DNA of 64,000 nt from contig NZ_JAJSDX010000001.1 in the NCBI RefSeq assembly GCF_021272205.1, positions 496,001-560,000 of the forward strand. The letters are read 5' to 3'. Source of the stretch: Pantoea sp. Mb-10. Its GTDB lineage: Bacteria > Pseudomonadota > Gammaproteobacteria > Enterobacterales > Enterobacteriaceae. Below are positions 39,889 through 50,158 of the stretch, piece by piece. The notes under the pieces were generated by a model. It searched no databases, was not told the origin of the DNA, and saw only the letters and a program-made list of their open reading frames with translations. The stretch's first letter is position 1. Each line of letters begins with the position of its first letter. Position numbers and translations under genes: made by a program.

Positions 39889-40121
39889 GGCGACACAGCT
39901 TTGTTGGCCAAATAAGTGCTAAAAGCAGTGGCACTTAGCTGGTAAGATCATATATTGCGGGTTGAACAGAGGTCCACCGCATCCGAGGCGCGCAAGTATA
40001 TCACCTTTGCCTGGTGACTGCTTCTGCAACAGCAGTCGCATTGATTATTTTGCTAATTAATCCTCGTCGGCTACCATGACCGATTGCAACATGATTTCCA
40101 ACCTGTGAGTCGACTCTGAAT

Positions 40122-40364
40122 ATGCCAAAAAAAGCCGAAGCGCCAGCCAGTTTTGAACGTTCCTTACAGCAGCTCGAAGAGATTGTGGGCCGACTGGAAA
40201 GCGGTGAATTACCGCTGGAAGAGGCGCTGAATGAATTTGAGCGCGGCGTACAGTTGGCACGAACCGGCCAGCAAACGCTGCAGGCCGCAGAGCAGCGCGT
40301 CCAGATTTTGTTGAGCGATGATAAAGACGCCGCGCTTGCTCCTTTTACGCCGGAAAATGACTAA
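40122..40364 (+). CDS. xseB: Exonuclease VII small subunit
   Basis: XseB is the small, coiled-coil subunit that wraps the XseA nuclease, a single-strand-specific exonuclease. The 80-residue protein has [20 protein letters not shown] and [18 protein letters not shown], the family signatures. Its TAA overlaps the ispA ATG (TAATG). It is first in xseB-ispA-dxs, as in E. coli. Confidence 0.96.
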   Translation: MPKKAEAPASFERSLQQLEEIVGRLESGELPLEEALNEFERGVQLARTGQQTLQAAEQRVQILLSDDKDAALAPFTPEND

Positions 40365-41263
40365 TGGATTTCGCTAACGCCCTTAGCGCCTATCATGAGC
40401 GCGTTAATCTGGCACTTACGCGCTTCATTGCGCCACTGCCCTTTCAGAGTTCTCCTCTGGTGAATGCCATGCAATATGGGGCATTATTGGGCGGCAAACG
40501 CCTGCGCCCTTTCCTGGTTTACGCCACGGGCGAGATGCTCCAGGCGAATCCGGCCAGCCTTGATGCCCCGGCGGCGGCCGTTGAGTGTATTCATGCCTAC
40601 TCGCTGATTCACGACGACCTGCCTGCAATGGACGATGATGCGTTACGTCGCGGACAACCAACCTGTCATATAAAATATGGTGAAGACACGGCAATCTTAG
40701 CTGGCGATGCTTTGCAGACGCTGGCATTTTCGATTTTAGCCGAGCAGCCGATGCCGGGCGTTTCTGCCGAGGCGCGTCTTGCCATGGTGCGCGAATTGGC
40801 GCACGCCAGCGGCGTTGCCGGCATGTGCGGTGGCCAGGCACTGGACTTAGCCGCCGAGGGCAAACAGATCGGTCTCGACGAGCTTGAGCAAATTCATCGT
40901 CACAAAACGGGCGCATTAATTCGCGCCGCGGTGCGCCTCGGCGCACTGACGGCGGGAGAAGCGGGTCAGGCAGCCTTGCCCGCGCTAAATATCTACGCGG
41001 ATGCGATTGGCTTGGCTTTCCAGGTCCAGGACGACATCCTGGACGTGATAGGCGATACCGCAACGCTGGGTAAAACACAGGGTGCCGACCAGGCATTGGG
41101 AAAAAGCACGTATCCCGCCCTGCTGGGATTGGACAACGCGCGGCGTAAGGCCAGCGATCTCCATCAGGATGCGCTAGGCGCACTTGAGACCCTTGCGGCA
41201 CAGCATTACGACACCACCGCCTTGCAGGCACTGGCAAGCTTCATAATTGAACGCGATAAATAA
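40364..41263 (+). CDS. ispA: Farnesyl diphosphate synthase
   Basis: IspA condenses isopentenyl diphosphate with dimethylallyl and geranyl diphosphate to farnesyl diphosphate, precursor of quinone side chains, undecaprenyl phosphate and heme O. The 299-residue protein has the first Asp-rich motif DDLPAMDDD and the second DDILD (in [12 protein letters not shown]). It lies between xseB (one-base overlap) and dxs (19 bp gap). If the strain makes carotenoids, as many Pantoea do, this is their precursor source (inference). Confidence 0.97.
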   Translation: MDFANALSAYHERVNLALTRFIAPLPFQSSPLVNAMQYGALLGGKRLRPFLVYATGEMLQANPASLDAPAAAVECIHAYSLIHDDLPAMDDDALRRGQPTCHIKYGEDTAILAGDALQTLAFSILAEQPMPGVSAEARLAMVRELAHASGVAGMCGGQALDLAAEGKQIGLDELEQIHRHKTGALIRAAVRLGALTAGEAGQAALPALNIYADAIGLAFQVQDDILDVIGDTATLGKTQGADQALGKSTYPALLGLDNARRKASDLHQDALGALETLAAQHYDTTALQALASFIIERDK

Positions 41264-41282
41264 CTTTCATAATGAGTCTCTG

Positions 41283-43148
41283 ATGAGTTTTGATATTGCA
41301 AAATACCCGACACTGGCATTGGCGAGCACGGTTCAAGAATTACGTTTATTACCGAAAGAAAAACTTCCGGAACTGTGTGACGAACTGCGTCAGTATCTGC
41401 TGGACAGCGTAAGCCGCTCTTCCGGCCACTTTGCTTCGGGTCTGGGCGTTGTCGAACTGACGGTCGCGCTACATTATGTGTACAACACGCCGTTTGACCA
41501 TCTGGTGTGGGACGTCGGCCATCAAGCCTATCCCCACAAAATCCTGACGGGTCGCCGCGATCGCATTGGCACGATCCGTCAGAAAAACGGCCTGCACCCG
41601 TTTCCCTGGCGTGGCGAGAGTGAATACGATGTGCTAAGCGTCGGCCACTCCTCCACCTCGATCAGCGCCGGGCTGGGCATGGCGGTGGCGGCAGAGCGCG
41701 AAGGCAAAGGCCGTCGCACCGCCTGCATTATCGGTGACGGCGCCATCACCGCAGGCATGGCGTTTGAAGCCATGAACCACGCGGGCGACATCAAGCCTGA
41801 CATGCTGGTGATTCTGAACGACAACGAAATGTCGATTTCGGAAAACGTCGGCGCGCTGAACAATCGCCTGGCGCAAATTTTATCGGGCAAGACTTACTCA
41901 CGTCTGCGCGAGGGCGGCAAGCGCGTTCTCGGCGGACTGCCGCCGATCAAAGAGCTGGTCAAACGCACTGAAGAGCACCTGAAAGGCATGGTGGTACCGG
42001 GCACGCTGTTTGAGGAGCTGGGCTTTAACTATATCGGTCCGGTAGACGGGCATGACGTGCTCACGCTGGTGAGCACGCTAAAAAACATGCGCGATCTTAA
42101 AGGCCCGCAGTTCCTGCACATCATGACCAAAAAAGGCAAAGGCTATGCGCCAGCGGAACAAGATCCGATTGCCTGGCATGCGGTGCCGAAGTTCGATCCT
42201 GCCAGCGGTTCGCTGCCGAAAAGCGTGCCGGGCCTGCCAAGCTACTCGAAAATCTTTGGTGACTGGCTGAAAGAGACCGCCGCTGACGACGCTCGCTTGA
42301 TGGCGGTGACGCCAGCGATGCGTGAAGGCTCGGGCATGGTGAGCTACTCGCGCGAATACCCGCAGCAATATTTTGACGTGGCGATTGCCGAACAGCATGC
42401 CGTGACCTTCGCCGCCGGTATGGCCATTGGCGGCTACAAGCCGGTGGTTGCCATTTACTCTACCTTCCTGCAGCGCGCCTACGATCAGCTGATTCATGAC
42501 GTGGCAATCCAGAAGCTGCCGGTGCTGTTCGCTATCGATCGCGGCGGCATCGTGGGCGCCGACGGTCAAACTCATCAGGGTGCGTTTGATATCGCCTTCC
42601 TGCGCTGCGTGCCCGATATGGTAATCATGACCCCGAGTGATGAAAACGAGTGTCGCCAGATGCTTTATACCGGCTACCACTATCAAGATGGGCCGAGCGC
42701 CGTTCGCTATCCGCGCGGCACCGGCACGGGCGCCGCGCTGCAACCGCTGGCCAGCCTGCCGCTGGGCAAAGGGATAGTCAAGCGCCATGGCGAACAGCTG
42801 GCCATTCTCAACTTTGGCACCCTGCTGCCAGAGGCCGCCGCCGCCGCCGAGGCGCTCAACGCCACGCTGGTGGATATGCGCTTTGTTAAACCGCTGGATG
42901 AGGCCCTGATCGCTGAACTGGCGGCCACGCACGACGCGCTGGTCACGCTGGAAGAAGGCGCGATCAAAGGCGGTGCCGGCAGCGGTGTGAATGAATACGT
43001 CATGGCCAAACGCCTGCGCGTACCGGTGCTCAACCTGGGCCTGCCGGATGAGTTTATCCCGCAGGGCACGCAGGAAGAGGTGCGACACGACTACCAGCTG
43101 GATGCCGCCGGTATTCAGCAGCAAATCGCCGGCTGGCTGGCGCAGTAA
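41283..43148 (+). CDS. dxs: 1-deoxy-D-xylulose-5-phosphate synthase
   Basis: Dxs joins pyruvate and glyceraldehyde 3-phosphate, the first step of the MEP isoprenoid pathway; its product also feeds thiamine and pyridoxal synthesis. The 621-residue protein has the thiamine diphosphate motif [18 protein letters not shown] … NDNE (about 150-183), the transketolase pyrimidine domain with [10 protein letters not shown] (catalytic Glu at about 370), and a C-terminal domain. ATG 41283 (MSFDIAKYP) matches the family; the upstream in-frame ATG inside ispA does not. Confidence 0.98.
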   Translation: MSFDIAKYPTLALASTVQELRLLPKEKLPELCDELRQYLLDSVSRSSGHFASGLGVVELTVALHYVYNTPFDHLVWDVGHQAYPHKILTGRRDRIGTIRQKNGLHPFPWRGESEYDVLSVGHSSTSISAGLGMAVAAEREGKGRRTACIIGDGAITAGMAFEAMNHAGDIKPDMLVILNDNEMSISENVGALNNRLAQILSGKTYSRLREGGKRVLGGLPPIKELVKRTEEHLKGMVVPGTLFEELGFNYIGPVDGHDVLTLVSTLKNMRDLKGPQFLHIMTKKGKGYAPAEQDPIAWHAVPKFDPASGSLPKSVPGLPSYSKIFGDWLKETAADDARLMAVTPAMREGSGMVSYSREYPQQYFDVAIAEQHAVTFAAGMAIGGYKPVVAIYSTFLQRAYDQLIHDVAIQKLPVLFAIDRGGIVGADGQTHQGAFDIAFLRCVPDMVIMTPSDENECRQMLYTGYHYQDGPSAVRYPRGTGTGAALQPLASLPLGKGIVKRHGEQLAILNFGTLLPEAAAAAEALNATLVDMRFVKPLDEALIAELAATHDALVTLEEGAIKGGAGSGVNEYVMAKRLRVPVLNLGLPDEFIPQGTQEEVRHDYQLDAAGIQQQIAGWLAQ

Positions 43149-43215
43149 TCTCCTCCCTGGCTCCTGCTGCTATGCTTGAGGGACTCTCCCCAAACGCATA
43201 AGAGCAGGAGCTCCA

Positions 43216-44190
43216 ATGAAAACCGTTCGTTTAGGCCAGACCGATTTACAGGTGTCCCGACTCTGCCTGGGATGCATGACGTTTGGCGATCCCACGCGTG
43301 GCAATCACGCCTGGACGCTGCCAGAAGAGAGCAGCCTTCCGCTGATTAAACAGGCGCTTGATGCTGGTATCAACTTTTTCGACACCGCCAACAGCTACTC
43401 CGACGGCAGCAGTGAAGAGATACTTGGCCGCGCACTCAGCCAGTATGCGCGCCGCGAAGACGTGGTGGTCGCAACCAAGGTTTACTTTCCACTCAGCAAC
43501 TTGTCTCAGGGCCTGTCGCGCAACGCTATTTTGCAATCCATTGATGACAGCTTGAAGCGCTTGGGCATGGAGTATGTGGATCTTTTGCAGATTCACCGCT
43601 GGGATTACCACACGCCAATCGAAGAAACCCTGGAGGCGCTGGATACGGTGGTCAAAGCAGGCAAAGCGCGCTATATCGGCGCCTCATCCATGCATGCCGC
43701 GCAATTTGAACAGGCGCTAAACCTGCAGCGCGCGCACGGCTGGGCCCGCTTTGTCACCATGCAGGATCAGTACAACCTGATCCAGCGTGAAGAAGAACGC
43801 GAAATGCATCCACTGTGCCAGCGCGAAAACATTGCGGTGCTGCCGTGGAGCCCGCTGGCACGCGGCAAGCTGACGCGGCCCTGGGGAGAAACCACCGCCC
43901 GTTCGGTATCAGACAATGTGATGGCGCAGCTTTACACGGGGACAGAGGAGAATGATGCTCTGATCGCTGAGCGTCTGGCGGCGGTTGCGGCAGACAAAGG
44001 TGCTACGCGGGCGCAAGTTGCCCTCGCCTGGCTGCTGCACAAACCGGTGGTCACCGCACCGATCATTGGCGCCTCGCGCGAGCAGCAGTTTGCAGAGTTA
44101 ATCAAGGCGGTAGATGTCGCGCTCAGTACCGCGGAGATAGCGGAGCTGGAGAGCGTGTACCAAAGGCATCCGGTGACCGGGTTTGAGTGA
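43216..44190 (+). CDS. yajO: Aldo/keto reductase YajO
   Basis: A 324-residue NADPH-dependent aldo/keto reductase barrel, matching E. coli YajO, which has been linked to synthesis of 1-deoxyxylulose 5-phosphate from ribulose 5-phosphate. Catalytic residues are Tyr in DTANSYSDG, Lys in ATKVYFPL and His in LLQIHRWDYHT. The C-terminal cofactor region is APIIGASREQQ. It lies 67 bp after dxs. The ribosome site CAGGAG can pair with CTCCTG at 43161-43166 in a long hairpin (see findings). Confidence 0.92.
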   Translation: MKTVRLGQTDLQVSRLCLGCMTFGDPTRGNHAWTLPEESSLPLIKQALDAGINFFDTANSYSDGSSEEILGRALSQYARREDVVVATKVYFPLSNLSQGLSRNAILQSIDDSLKRLGMEYVDLLQIHRWDYHTPIEETLEALDTVVKAGKARYIGASSMHAAQFEQALNLQRAHGWARFVTMQDQYNLIQREEEREMHPLCQRENIAVLPWSPLARGKLTRPWGETTARSVSDNVMAQLYTGTEENDALIAERLAAVAADKGATRAQVALAWLLHKPVVTAPIIGASREQQFAELIKAVDVALSTAEIAELESVYQRHPVTGFE

Positions 44191-44231
44191 TCTTAGCGCC
44201 CTTCTCCCCCACGCCACGCGTGGGGGAACGG

Positions 44232-44720
44232 TTAGACCACCAGCCCCAGGCCGTACAGCAGCGCCGCCGCAATCACGCCAGCAATGATGTCATCCACCAT
44301 AATACCCATGCCGCCGTGCACGTTGCGGTCGAACCAGCGGATCGGCCATGGCTTCCACATATCAAAAATGCGGAAAAGCACAAAGCCCGCCAGCACCCAC
44401 TCCCAGCGCATCGCGGGAATGGCCATCAGCGTGATCCACATACCGATAAACTCGTCCCACACGATGCTACCGTGATCGTGCACGCCCATATCTTTGGCGG
44501 TGCGGTGGCACAAATAGACGCCCACGCTGATGCCAATCAGCACCAGCAGGCAGTAGAGTTGCAGCGGGAGCGCCGTCATCAGCCACCAGAAGGGAATGGC
44601 CGCTATCGAGCCGGCCGTGCCGGGCATGATGGGGCTCAAACCGCTGCCAAATCCGGTAGCGAGCAGGTGCCAGGGATTACGCATGCGCAACCGACCTTTG
44701 GCAATATCTTTACCGAGCAT
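44232..44720 (-). CDS. pgpA: Phosphatidylglycerophosphatase A
   Basis: PgpA removes phosphate from phosphatidylglycerophosphate to give phosphatidylglycerol in the inner membrane. The 162-residue protein has the motif [14 protein letters not shown] near the N-terminus, metal-site residues in WDEFIGMW, four membrane segments, and [20 protein letters not shown] 44720 overlaps thiL by 11 bp; a TTG one codon before is less likely. It is the last gene of thiL-pgpA. Confidence 0.96.
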   Translation of the reverse strand: MLGKDIAKGRLRMRNPWHLLATGFGSGLSPIMPGTAGSIAAIPFWWLMTALPLQLYCLLVLIGISVGVYLCHRTAKDMGVHDHGSIVWDEFIGMWITLMAIPAMRWEWVLAGFVLFRIFDMWKPWPIRWFDRNVHGGMGIMVDDIIAGVIAAALLYGLGLVV

Positions 44721-45687
44721 CAAAGTGATCGAATCCTGTGTAGTTAACGCTGCGCGGCTTGCCGTGTTGCAGCAGCGTCAAGCCTTCGGCGTCCGGTGCA
44801 ATCTGGCCGATGCAGGTGTAAGGCACGCCCAGGTGGCCCAGCGCCACGTCCAGCGCACCGCGGTTCACTTCTGGTACCGTGAAGCACAGCTCGTAGTCTT
44901 CGCCCCCGCTCAGCGCCCAGTTTAGCGCCTGTTCCGCGTCGAAATGGTCACGCAGCGCCGAGGAGAGCGGTAGCGCATCCAAATTTAGCCTTGCGCCAAC
45001 ACGGCTGGCCGTAAGGATATGGCCAAGGTCAGACAACAAGCCATCGGAGATGTCGATCGCGGCGGTGGCGAGATTGCGCAGCGCCTGCCCCTGCAAGACG
45101 CGCGGCATCGGGCGCAGATGGCGCTTAATCAGCGCCTCATGCATAGCAGGATCGTTCAGCCGATGATGATGCTGCAACAGCGCCAGGCCCGCCGCGCTAT
45201 CGCCAAGCGTGCCGGTGACAAAAATCCAGTCGCCCGGTTTCGCGCCCGATCGCTTCAGCGCGCGCCCTACCGGCAGCAAGCCATGAATGCCCAGCGTCAG
45301 GCTCATGGGGCCGCGTGTGGTATCGCCGCCGATCAGTTGCATATCGTAATAGTCCAGCAGCTCAAACAGGCTGTCGCTAAACGCCGCCAGCCAGGTTTCG
45401 TCGATCTCGGGCAGGGTCAACGCCAGCGTCAGCCAGGCAGGATCGGCGCCCATGGCGGCCAAGTCACTCAAGTTAACCGCTAGCGCTTTATAGCCGAGAT
45501 CGGCCGGATGGATATCACGCAGGAAGTGAACGCCCGCTACCAGCGTGTCGGTGCTGATGGCCAGCGTCTGTTTGTCAGGCACATTGAGCAAGGCGCAGTC
45601 GTCGCCGATGCCCTTTTCCACATCGCGGCGGGAGCTGGTGACGCGATTGAAATAACGTGCGATCAGTTCAAATTCACCACAGGACAT
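44710..45687 (-). CDS. thiL: Thiamine-monophosphate kinase
   Basis: ThiL phosphorylates thiamine monophosphate to thiamine diphosphate, the active cofactor used for example by Dxs. The 325-residue PurM-like protein has EFELIARYF at the N-terminus, the metal/ATP residues in DDCALLNVP and [21 protein letters not shown], and the glycine-rich [12 protein letters not shown] terminator separates it from nusB upstream, but some readthrough is likely, since E. coli nusB-thiL-pgpA are cotranscribed. Confidence 0.97.
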   Translation of the reverse strand: MSCGEFELIARYFNRVTSSRRDVEKGIGDDCALLNVPDKQTLAISTDTLVAGVHFLRDIHPADLGYKALAVNLSDLAAMGADPAWLTLALTLPEIDETWLAAFSDSLFELLDYYDMQLIGGDTTRGPMSLTLGIHGLLPVGRALKRSGAKPGDWIFVTGTLGDSAAGLALLQHHHRLNDPAMHEALIKRHLRPMPRVLQGQALRNLATAAIDISDGLLSDLGHILTASRVGARLNLDALPLSSALRDHFDAEQALNWALSGGEDYELCFTVPEVNRGALDVALGHLGVPYTCIGQIAPDAEGLTLLQHGKPRSVNYTGFDHFDAR

Positions 45688-45703
45688 AAATCAGGTCTCA
45701 ATG

Positions 45704-45729
45704 AAAAAAAAGGCCGGATAACCGGCCTT
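45704..45729 (-). terminator. Terminator between nusB and thiL
   Basis: Minus strand: AAGGCCGG, TTAT, CCGGCCTT and then eight U. A strong intrinsic terminator directly after nusB, just before the thiL start; thiL would depend on readthrough or on a promoter overlapping this short gap. Confidence 0.85.
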
Positions 45730-45734
45730 CGCGT

Positions 45735-46154
45735 TTATTTTTTATGAGGTCGAATTTGTGGCGCCGCTTTATCAAGTACGCCGTTGACGAACTTATGGCT
45801 ATCCTCTGCACCAAATACTTTGGCCAGCTCAATACCTTCATTGATGGCGACTTTGTAAGGCACATCGCTGCGCTTGCTCAGTTCATAGAGAGAGAGACGC
45901 AGAATGGCTTTTTCCACCTGGCCCAGCTCTTCCAGCTGACGCGACAGGTACGGCTTCATCAATCCATCCAGGTACGCGCTGTTGGTCGCCACACCGGACA
46001 GCAGTTCGCGGAAATAGCTAATATCAACGTCTTTGACGTCTTGTTCCGCCAGAAACTGGTATTCCACATCGGCAATGTCGTTGTTGGACAGCTGCCAGGA
46101 GTAAAGCGCCTGGACAGCGCACTCACGGGCGCGACGACGAGCAGCAGGTTTCAC
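45735..46154 (-). CDS. nusB: Transcription antitermination factor NusB
   Basis: NusB binds boxA RNA with S10 (NusE) in the antitermination complex on rRNA operons. The 139-residue all-helical protein begins [20 protein letters not shown] and contains the conserved [17 protein letters not shown] and [15 protein letters not shown]. The start is GTG 46154, as in E. coli. It lies 19 bp after ribE. Confidence 0.97.
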   Translation of the reverse strand: MKPAARRRARECAVQALYSWQLSNNDIADVEYQFLAEQDVKDVDISYFRELLSGVATNSAYLDGLMKPYLSRQLEELGQVEKAILRLSLYELSKRSDVPYKVAINEGIELAKVFGAEDSHKFVNGVLDKAAPQIRPHKK

Positions 46155-46173
46155 AAAATTCCCCTTACAAAAA

Positions 46174-46644
46174 TCAGGCTTTAATGGCTTTCAATACGTT
46201 AATCATTTCGAGGGCAGTCAGGGCCGCTTCGGCACCTTTGTTACCCGCTTTTGTGCCGGCGCGTTCAATCGCCTGCTCAATGTTTTCTGTGGTCAGTACG
46301 CCGAAGGTAACGGGAATATCACTGGTCATGGCCACGTTGGCAATGCCGGAGCTGGCTTCGCCCGCCACGTACTCAAAGTGGGCCGTGCCGCCACGGATTA
46401 CCGTGCCCAGCGCGACGATGGCATCGTGCTTGCCCGTTTTGGCCAGCGCACGTGCCGCCAGCGGCAGCTCATAAGCGCCGGGTACCCAGACCACGGTGAT
46501 GTTTTCTGCTTTTACCTGGCCGATACGCTTCAACGCATCTACCGCGCCATCCAGCAGGCTGTCATTAATGAAGTTGTTGAAACGAGCAATAACGATGGCA
46601 ATATTTGCGTCAGGCGTGGCAACCGCAGCTTCGATAACTTTCAT
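46174..46644 (-). CDS. ribE: 6,7-dimethyl-8-ribityllumazine synthase
   Basis: Lumazine synthase (also called RibH) joins the RibD product with 3,4-dihydroxybutanone phosphate in riboflavin synthesis and forms 60-mer shells. The 156-residue protein has [14 protein letters not shown], the [14 protein letters not shown] phosphate-binding block and the catalytic His in [15 protein letters not shown] HFEY. It lies between ribD and nusB in one operon. Confidence 0.97.
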   Translation of the reverse strand: MKVIEAAVATPDANIAIVIARFNNFINDSLLDGAVDALKRIGQVKAENITVVWVPGAYELPLAARALAKTGKHDAIVALGTVIRGGTAHFEYVAGEASSGIANVAMTSDIPVTFGVLTTENIEQAIERAGTKAGNKGAEAALTALEMINVLKAIKA

Positions 46645-46729
46645 ACATATCCTTAGGGTGTTTGTTTTATGGCCCCGCAGAAGGGGGCGGATTCTATCAT
46701 ACTCTTTAGCAACGCGCTCAGGCTTTTCC

Positions 46730-47842
46730 TTACATGCGCTCGCGTGGCGTCAGCGTCAAGCGCAGGTCGTCGCCAACGCGGCGCACGTCGCTGAAGGCAA
46801 AGGCTGGCGCGTCGGCAAGCCGTTCCAGTCCCGGTAGCGTGCAGAGACCACGCGCCGCGTCGCCTAACAGCGTCGGTGCGACATACACAATCAATTCGTC
46901 CACCACGCCAGCCTGCAGCAGTGCGCCCGCCAGGCCGGCCCCGGCCTCAACCCATACGCTATTAATTTGGCGCTGACCGAGCAGCATCATCATCGCCACC
47001 AGATCCAATTGGGTGTCGCGCAGCGGCACCGCGATTTGGCTCACCGGCTCGGGCCACGGCTGATCATCGCAGTGGCTGCGCATCAGCCATGTCTCACCCG
47101 GCTGAGTGATGAGGCGATGCTGCGGCGTCACGCGCTGCTGGCTGTCAATCACCACGCGTACCGGCTGACGCAGGCTGGATTCCGTCTGTAGCGCCTGTGC
47201 GTCTGCACTCAGCGCCGACCAGCGTACCGTCAGCGCCGGGTCGTCAGCCAGCACGGTGGCGCTGGTGGTCAGAATCGCAGAACTCTGCGCCCGCAAACGC
47301 TGCACATCACGCCGCGCTGCCGCCGAGGTGATCCACTGGCTTTCACCGCTCGCCATGGCGGTGCGTCCATCCAGCGACGCGCCCAGTTTAAGCTGTACCC
47401 ACGGAAAACCGGTGCGCATGCGCTTCAGAAAGCCACGGTTCAACGCTTCCGCTTCCTGCATCATCAGCCCGTGGCTCACCGCGATCCCGGCCTGCTGCAG
47501 GCGATAAAGCCCTCGTCCTGCAACCTGTGGATTCGGGTCCTGCATCGCCGCCACCACGCGCGTCACGCCCGCCGCAATCAGCGCCTCGCAGCACGGCGGC
47601 GTGCGGCCATGATGGCTGCAAGGCTCAAGCGTGACATAAGCGGTGGCCCCGCGTGCCGCATCACCGGCCATGCGCAGCGCGTGCACTTCGGCGTGCGGTT
47701 CGCCCGCGCGCTGGTGCCAGCCCTCCCCCACAATCTCACCGTCACGTACGATGACGCAGCCAACGTTGGGGTTAGGCGTGGTGGTAAACCGTCCACGTCG
47801 CGCCAGTTCCAGCGCGCGCGCCATATAGCGTTCATCGGTCAT
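46730..47842 (-). CDS. ribD: Bifunctional riboflavin deaminase/reductase RibD
   Basis: RibD deaminates the pyrimidine product of GTP cyclohydrolase II and then reduces its ribosyl side chain. The 370-residue protein has an N-terminal deaminase (zinc motif HAEVHAL with [11 protein letters not shown], about 50-85) and a C-terminal reductase (about 148-365, [16 protein letters not shown]). ATG 47842 follows the nrdR stop by three bases; a GTG one codon earlier is also possible. Confidence 0.97.
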   Translation of the reverse strand: MTDERYMARALELARRGRFTTTPNPNVGCVIVRDGEIVGEGWHQRAGEPHAEVHALRMAGDAARGATAYVTLEPCSHHGRTPPCCEALIAAGVTRVVAAMQDPNPQVAGRGLYRLQQAGIAVSHGLMMQEAEALNRGFLKRMRTGFPWVQLKLGASLDGRTAMASGESQWITSAAARRDVQRLRAQSSAILTTSATVLADDPALTVRWSALSADAQALQTESSLRQPVRVVIDSQQRVTPQHRLITQPGETWLMRSHCDDQPWPEPVSQIAVPLRDTQLDLVAMMMLLGQRQINSVWVEAGAGLAGALLQAGVVDELIVYVAPTLLGDAARGLCTLPGLERLADAPAFAFSDVRRVGDDLRLTLTPRERM

Positions 47843-47845
47843 CAC

Positions 47846-48295
47846 TTAATCCTGTAAGCGGGCAATCTCTTCACCAAAATCACGGATATCTTCAAAGCTG
47901 CGGTAGACCGAAGCGAAACGAATGTAGGCAACCTTATCGAGCTTTTTCAACTCTTCCATCACCAGATTGCCAATCAGTTTGCTGGGAATTTCTCGCTCGC
48001 CGGTGGCGCGCAGCTGCGTTTTAATGTGGTTGACCGCGTTGTCGACCGCATCAGCGCTTACCGGCCGCTTCTCTAGCGCTTTCATCATGCCGCTGGCCAA
48101 CTTGTCTTCATTAAACGGCTCGCGCACATCGTTGCTTTTTACCACGCGCGGCATGACCAATTCCGCCACTTCAAAGGTCGTAAAGCGCTCGTGGCACACC
48201 AGGCACTGACGGCGGCGACGCACCGACGAGCCTTCACCGACCAGGCGCGAATCAATCACTTTGGTGTCCACGGCGGCGCAAAATGGGCAATGCAT
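47846..48295 (-). CDS. nrdR: Transcriptional repressor NrdR
   Basis: NrdR represses ribonucleotide reductase genes in response to ATP/dATP. The 149-residue protein has a zinc ribbon (CPFC at the N-terminus, CLVCHERF at about 31-38, RRRRQ basic stretch between) and an ATP-cone (about 49-139, [18 protein letters not shown]). ATG 48295 (MHCPFCA) matches the family; upstream in-frame starts lack support. It leads nrdR-ribD-ribE-nusB. Confidence 0.97.
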   Translation of the reverse strand: MHCPFCAAVDTKVIDSRLVGEGSSVRRRRQCLVCHERFTTFEVAELVMPRVVKSNDVREPFNEDKLASGMMKALEKRPVSADAVDNAVNHIKTQLRATGEREIPSKLIGNLVMEELKKLDKVAYIRFASVYRSFEDIRDFGEEIARLQD

Positions 48296-48565
48296 GACGT
48301 TTCCTGTCGCGATAATAAGGGGCAAACAGTGTAGCGCTTTCTCGAAGGCAACAAAACATAGCGTGCTGAATCAACGCGCTGACGTCGCCGCTGCGCGGCG
48401 TAAAAAACGCGCTACGCTTAACGAGGCTTATCGGGCGCCACGTCTGGCCGACCACGGGGAAAAGTATAATGCTCTGAATTTTGTCCGCCCTGCGCTTTGT
48501 GCCCTACATCCTGATAAGATCTTTCTCACTCGCTTACGCACGTTTAAAAACAGAAAGGACATTGC

Positions 48566-49126
48566 ATGACGTTCAGGATGCTTTCGGCTTCGGCCGCCTT
48601 TTCACTGCTGCTTAGTGGTTGCAGCGCGACGCCGCCTTCTCCGCAGGTTAACGCGCTGCATCAGGAAGTCAGTCAGCTTAATCAACAAATGCGCACCTTG
48701 ACCCATCAGGCCACGGCGCTGGAAATCCAGGGCCAGCTCAACGGTCAGCTGAATCAGGGTGCCTGGCTGCTGCCGCAGGCCAAAACGCCGGTAGAGCTGG
48801 AAACGCAGGTGGGTAAATTGCGTCTGTCGCTGGCGCACGTGCGGGGCGAGCCAGGCGGCAGCCGGGCGGAGTTGACGATTGCCGCGCCCGAAAACCAGCC
48901 GCTGCCCGCGCTGCGTGCGCAGGTGGTGTGGGGCGAACTGGATCCCGCCAGCGGTAAACCGCTTGAGGCGGAAAGCGTGAGCCAGCCGCTCACCGTGCCC
49001 GCGGGGCTGACGCCGCGCAGCACGGTAACGGTGCCGCTGCGCCTGAACGGGTTCAATCCGCAGCAGCTCGGCTATGTGCGAATCCATCAGGTTGAACCTC
49101 TCCTCTCTGCTTCAACGCAGCCCTGA
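48566..49126 (+). CDS. yajI: DUF3251 lipoprotein YajI
   Basis: A 186-residue lipoprotein with lipobox LLSGC (Cys19) followed by Ser. An N-terminal coiled-coil stretch (VNALHQEVSQLNQQMRTLTH, about 29-60) precedes a beta-rich domain with a C-terminal GYVRIHQVEP. It matches E. coli YajI/DUF3251 by architecture and by its place next to nrdR. Function unknown. In E. coli, tsx and yajD stand between yajI and secF; both are absent here. Confidence 0.88.
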   Translation: MTFRMLSASAAFSLLLSGCSATPPSPQVNALHQEVSQLNQQMRTLTHQATALEIQGQLNGQLNQGAWLLPQAKTPVELETQVGKLRLSLAHVRGEPGGSRAELTIAAPENQPLPALRAQVVWGELDPASGKPLEAESVSQPLTVPAGLTPRSTVTVPLRLNGFNPQQLGYVRIHQVEPLLSASTQP

Positions 49127-49130
49127 TGGC

Positions 49131-49163
49131 AAAAAAAACGGGCTGCACAGCGCAGCCCGTTTT
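49131..49163. terminator. Bidirectional terminator between yajI and secF
   Basis: AAAACGGGCTGC/GCAGCCCGTTTT with a five-base loop (49135-49163), A-run before and T-run after; it can stop both yajI (+) and the secF operon (-). Confidence 0.88.
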
Positions 49164-49179
49164 GATGTTGCCCGAGAGA

Positions 49180-50148
49180 TCAGGGAAGAATAGAAGGCTG
49201 ATCGGCGCCCTCTTTCTCTACCTTCTGCACCAGCATGTGCTCACGCTTCATACCCAGTTTCAGCGCCAGCGCGGAAGAAACATAGATTGAAGAGATGGTG
49301 CCGATAGTGACACCGATCAGCATGGTCAGCGAGAAGCCTTTCAGCAGCGCGCCACCAAAGATGAACAGAATCAGAATCATTGCCAGCGTGGTCAGTGAGG
49401 TGATCAGCGTTCGGCTCAGCGTCTGCGTCAGGGACACGTTGGTGATATCGTAAGACGAGCCGCGGCGAATCTTACGGAAGTTCTCACGAATACGGTCCGA
49501 CACCACGATTTTATCGTTCAGCGAGTAACCGATCACCGACATCAGCGACGCCACAATCGTGAGGTCAATCTCGATGTGGAACAGCGCCAGCAGGCCGCAG
49601 GTAATGATGACGTCATGCGCCAGCGCCAGCACGGTGCCCAGCGCCAGACGCCACTCAAAGCGAAAGCCGATGTAGAACAGAATCGCAATCAGCGCCGAGA
49701 GCAGTGCCATGGCACCGGCCTGCGCCAAGTCGCTGCCCACGCTGGGGCCCACGAACTCAATACGCTTAACGGTAGCATTTTGCTGCGTGGTTTGGTTGAT
49801 CGACGCCAGCACTTTACTGCCAAGCTCCTGGCCCGCCGTGCCCGTGGCCGGTGGCATACGCACCATCACGTCACGGCTGCTGCCAAAGTTCTGCACCAGC
49901 GGCTCTTCAAAACCCGCCTTCACCAGCCCCTGACGCAGTACGTCCAGATCGGCCGGCTTTTCCAGATTAATTTCAATCACCGTACCACCGGTAAAGTCGA
50001 GGCCCCAATTGAAGCCACGCACGCCGATAATGGCGATAGACGCCACGATCAGTAAACCGGAGATGATGAAAGCCAGCGTGTCCCAGCGCATAAAGTCGAC
50101 GACTTTACGCCCGTGGTTTAGCTGCTCAATACTATATTCCTGTGCCAC
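49180..50148 (-). CDS. secF: Protein translocase subunit SecF
   Basis: SecF works with SecD and YajC to pull exported proteins out of SecYEG using the proton gradient. The 322-residue protein has six membrane helices and the periplasmic P1 head (about 35-140, [14 protein letters not shown]). The family block [20 protein letters not shown] lies in helix 4-5. Lys replaces the Ser/Thr usual in SLNDS; this is minor. GTG 50148 ([15 protein letters not shown]) matches E. coli SecF in start and length; the frame is open far upstream without support. It follows secD by 10 bp. Confidence 0.96.
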   Translation of the reverse strand: MAQEYSIEQLNHGRKVVDFMRWDTLAFIISGLLIVASIAIIGVRGFNWGLDFTGGTVIEINLEKPADLDVLRQGLVKAGFEEPLVQNFGSSRDVMVRMPPATGTAGQELGSKVLASINQTTQQNATVKRIEFVGPSVGSDLAQAGAMALLSALIAILFYIGFRFEWRLALGTVLALAHDVIITCGLLALFHIEIDLTIVASLMSVIGYSLNDKIVVSDRIRENFRKIRRGSSYDITNVSLTQTLSRTLITSLTTLAMILILFIFGGALLKGFSLTMLIGVTIGTISSIYVSSALALKLGMKREHMLVQKVEKEGADQPSILP

Positions 50149-50158
50149 AACGCACTCC

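Noticed and set aside
40425..41237. 270-residue open frame antisense to ispA
   Set aside because: Shadow of a conserved essential gene with a typical Arg/Pro-rich antisense composition.
42078..43124. 348-residue open frame antisense to dxs
   Set aside because: It mirrors the codon pattern of a clearly real gene; no independent signals.
46645..46729. Possible FMN riboswitch near the rib genes
   Set aside because: The gap is only 85 bp and lacks the conserved RFN blocks; in enterobacteria that element is before ribB.
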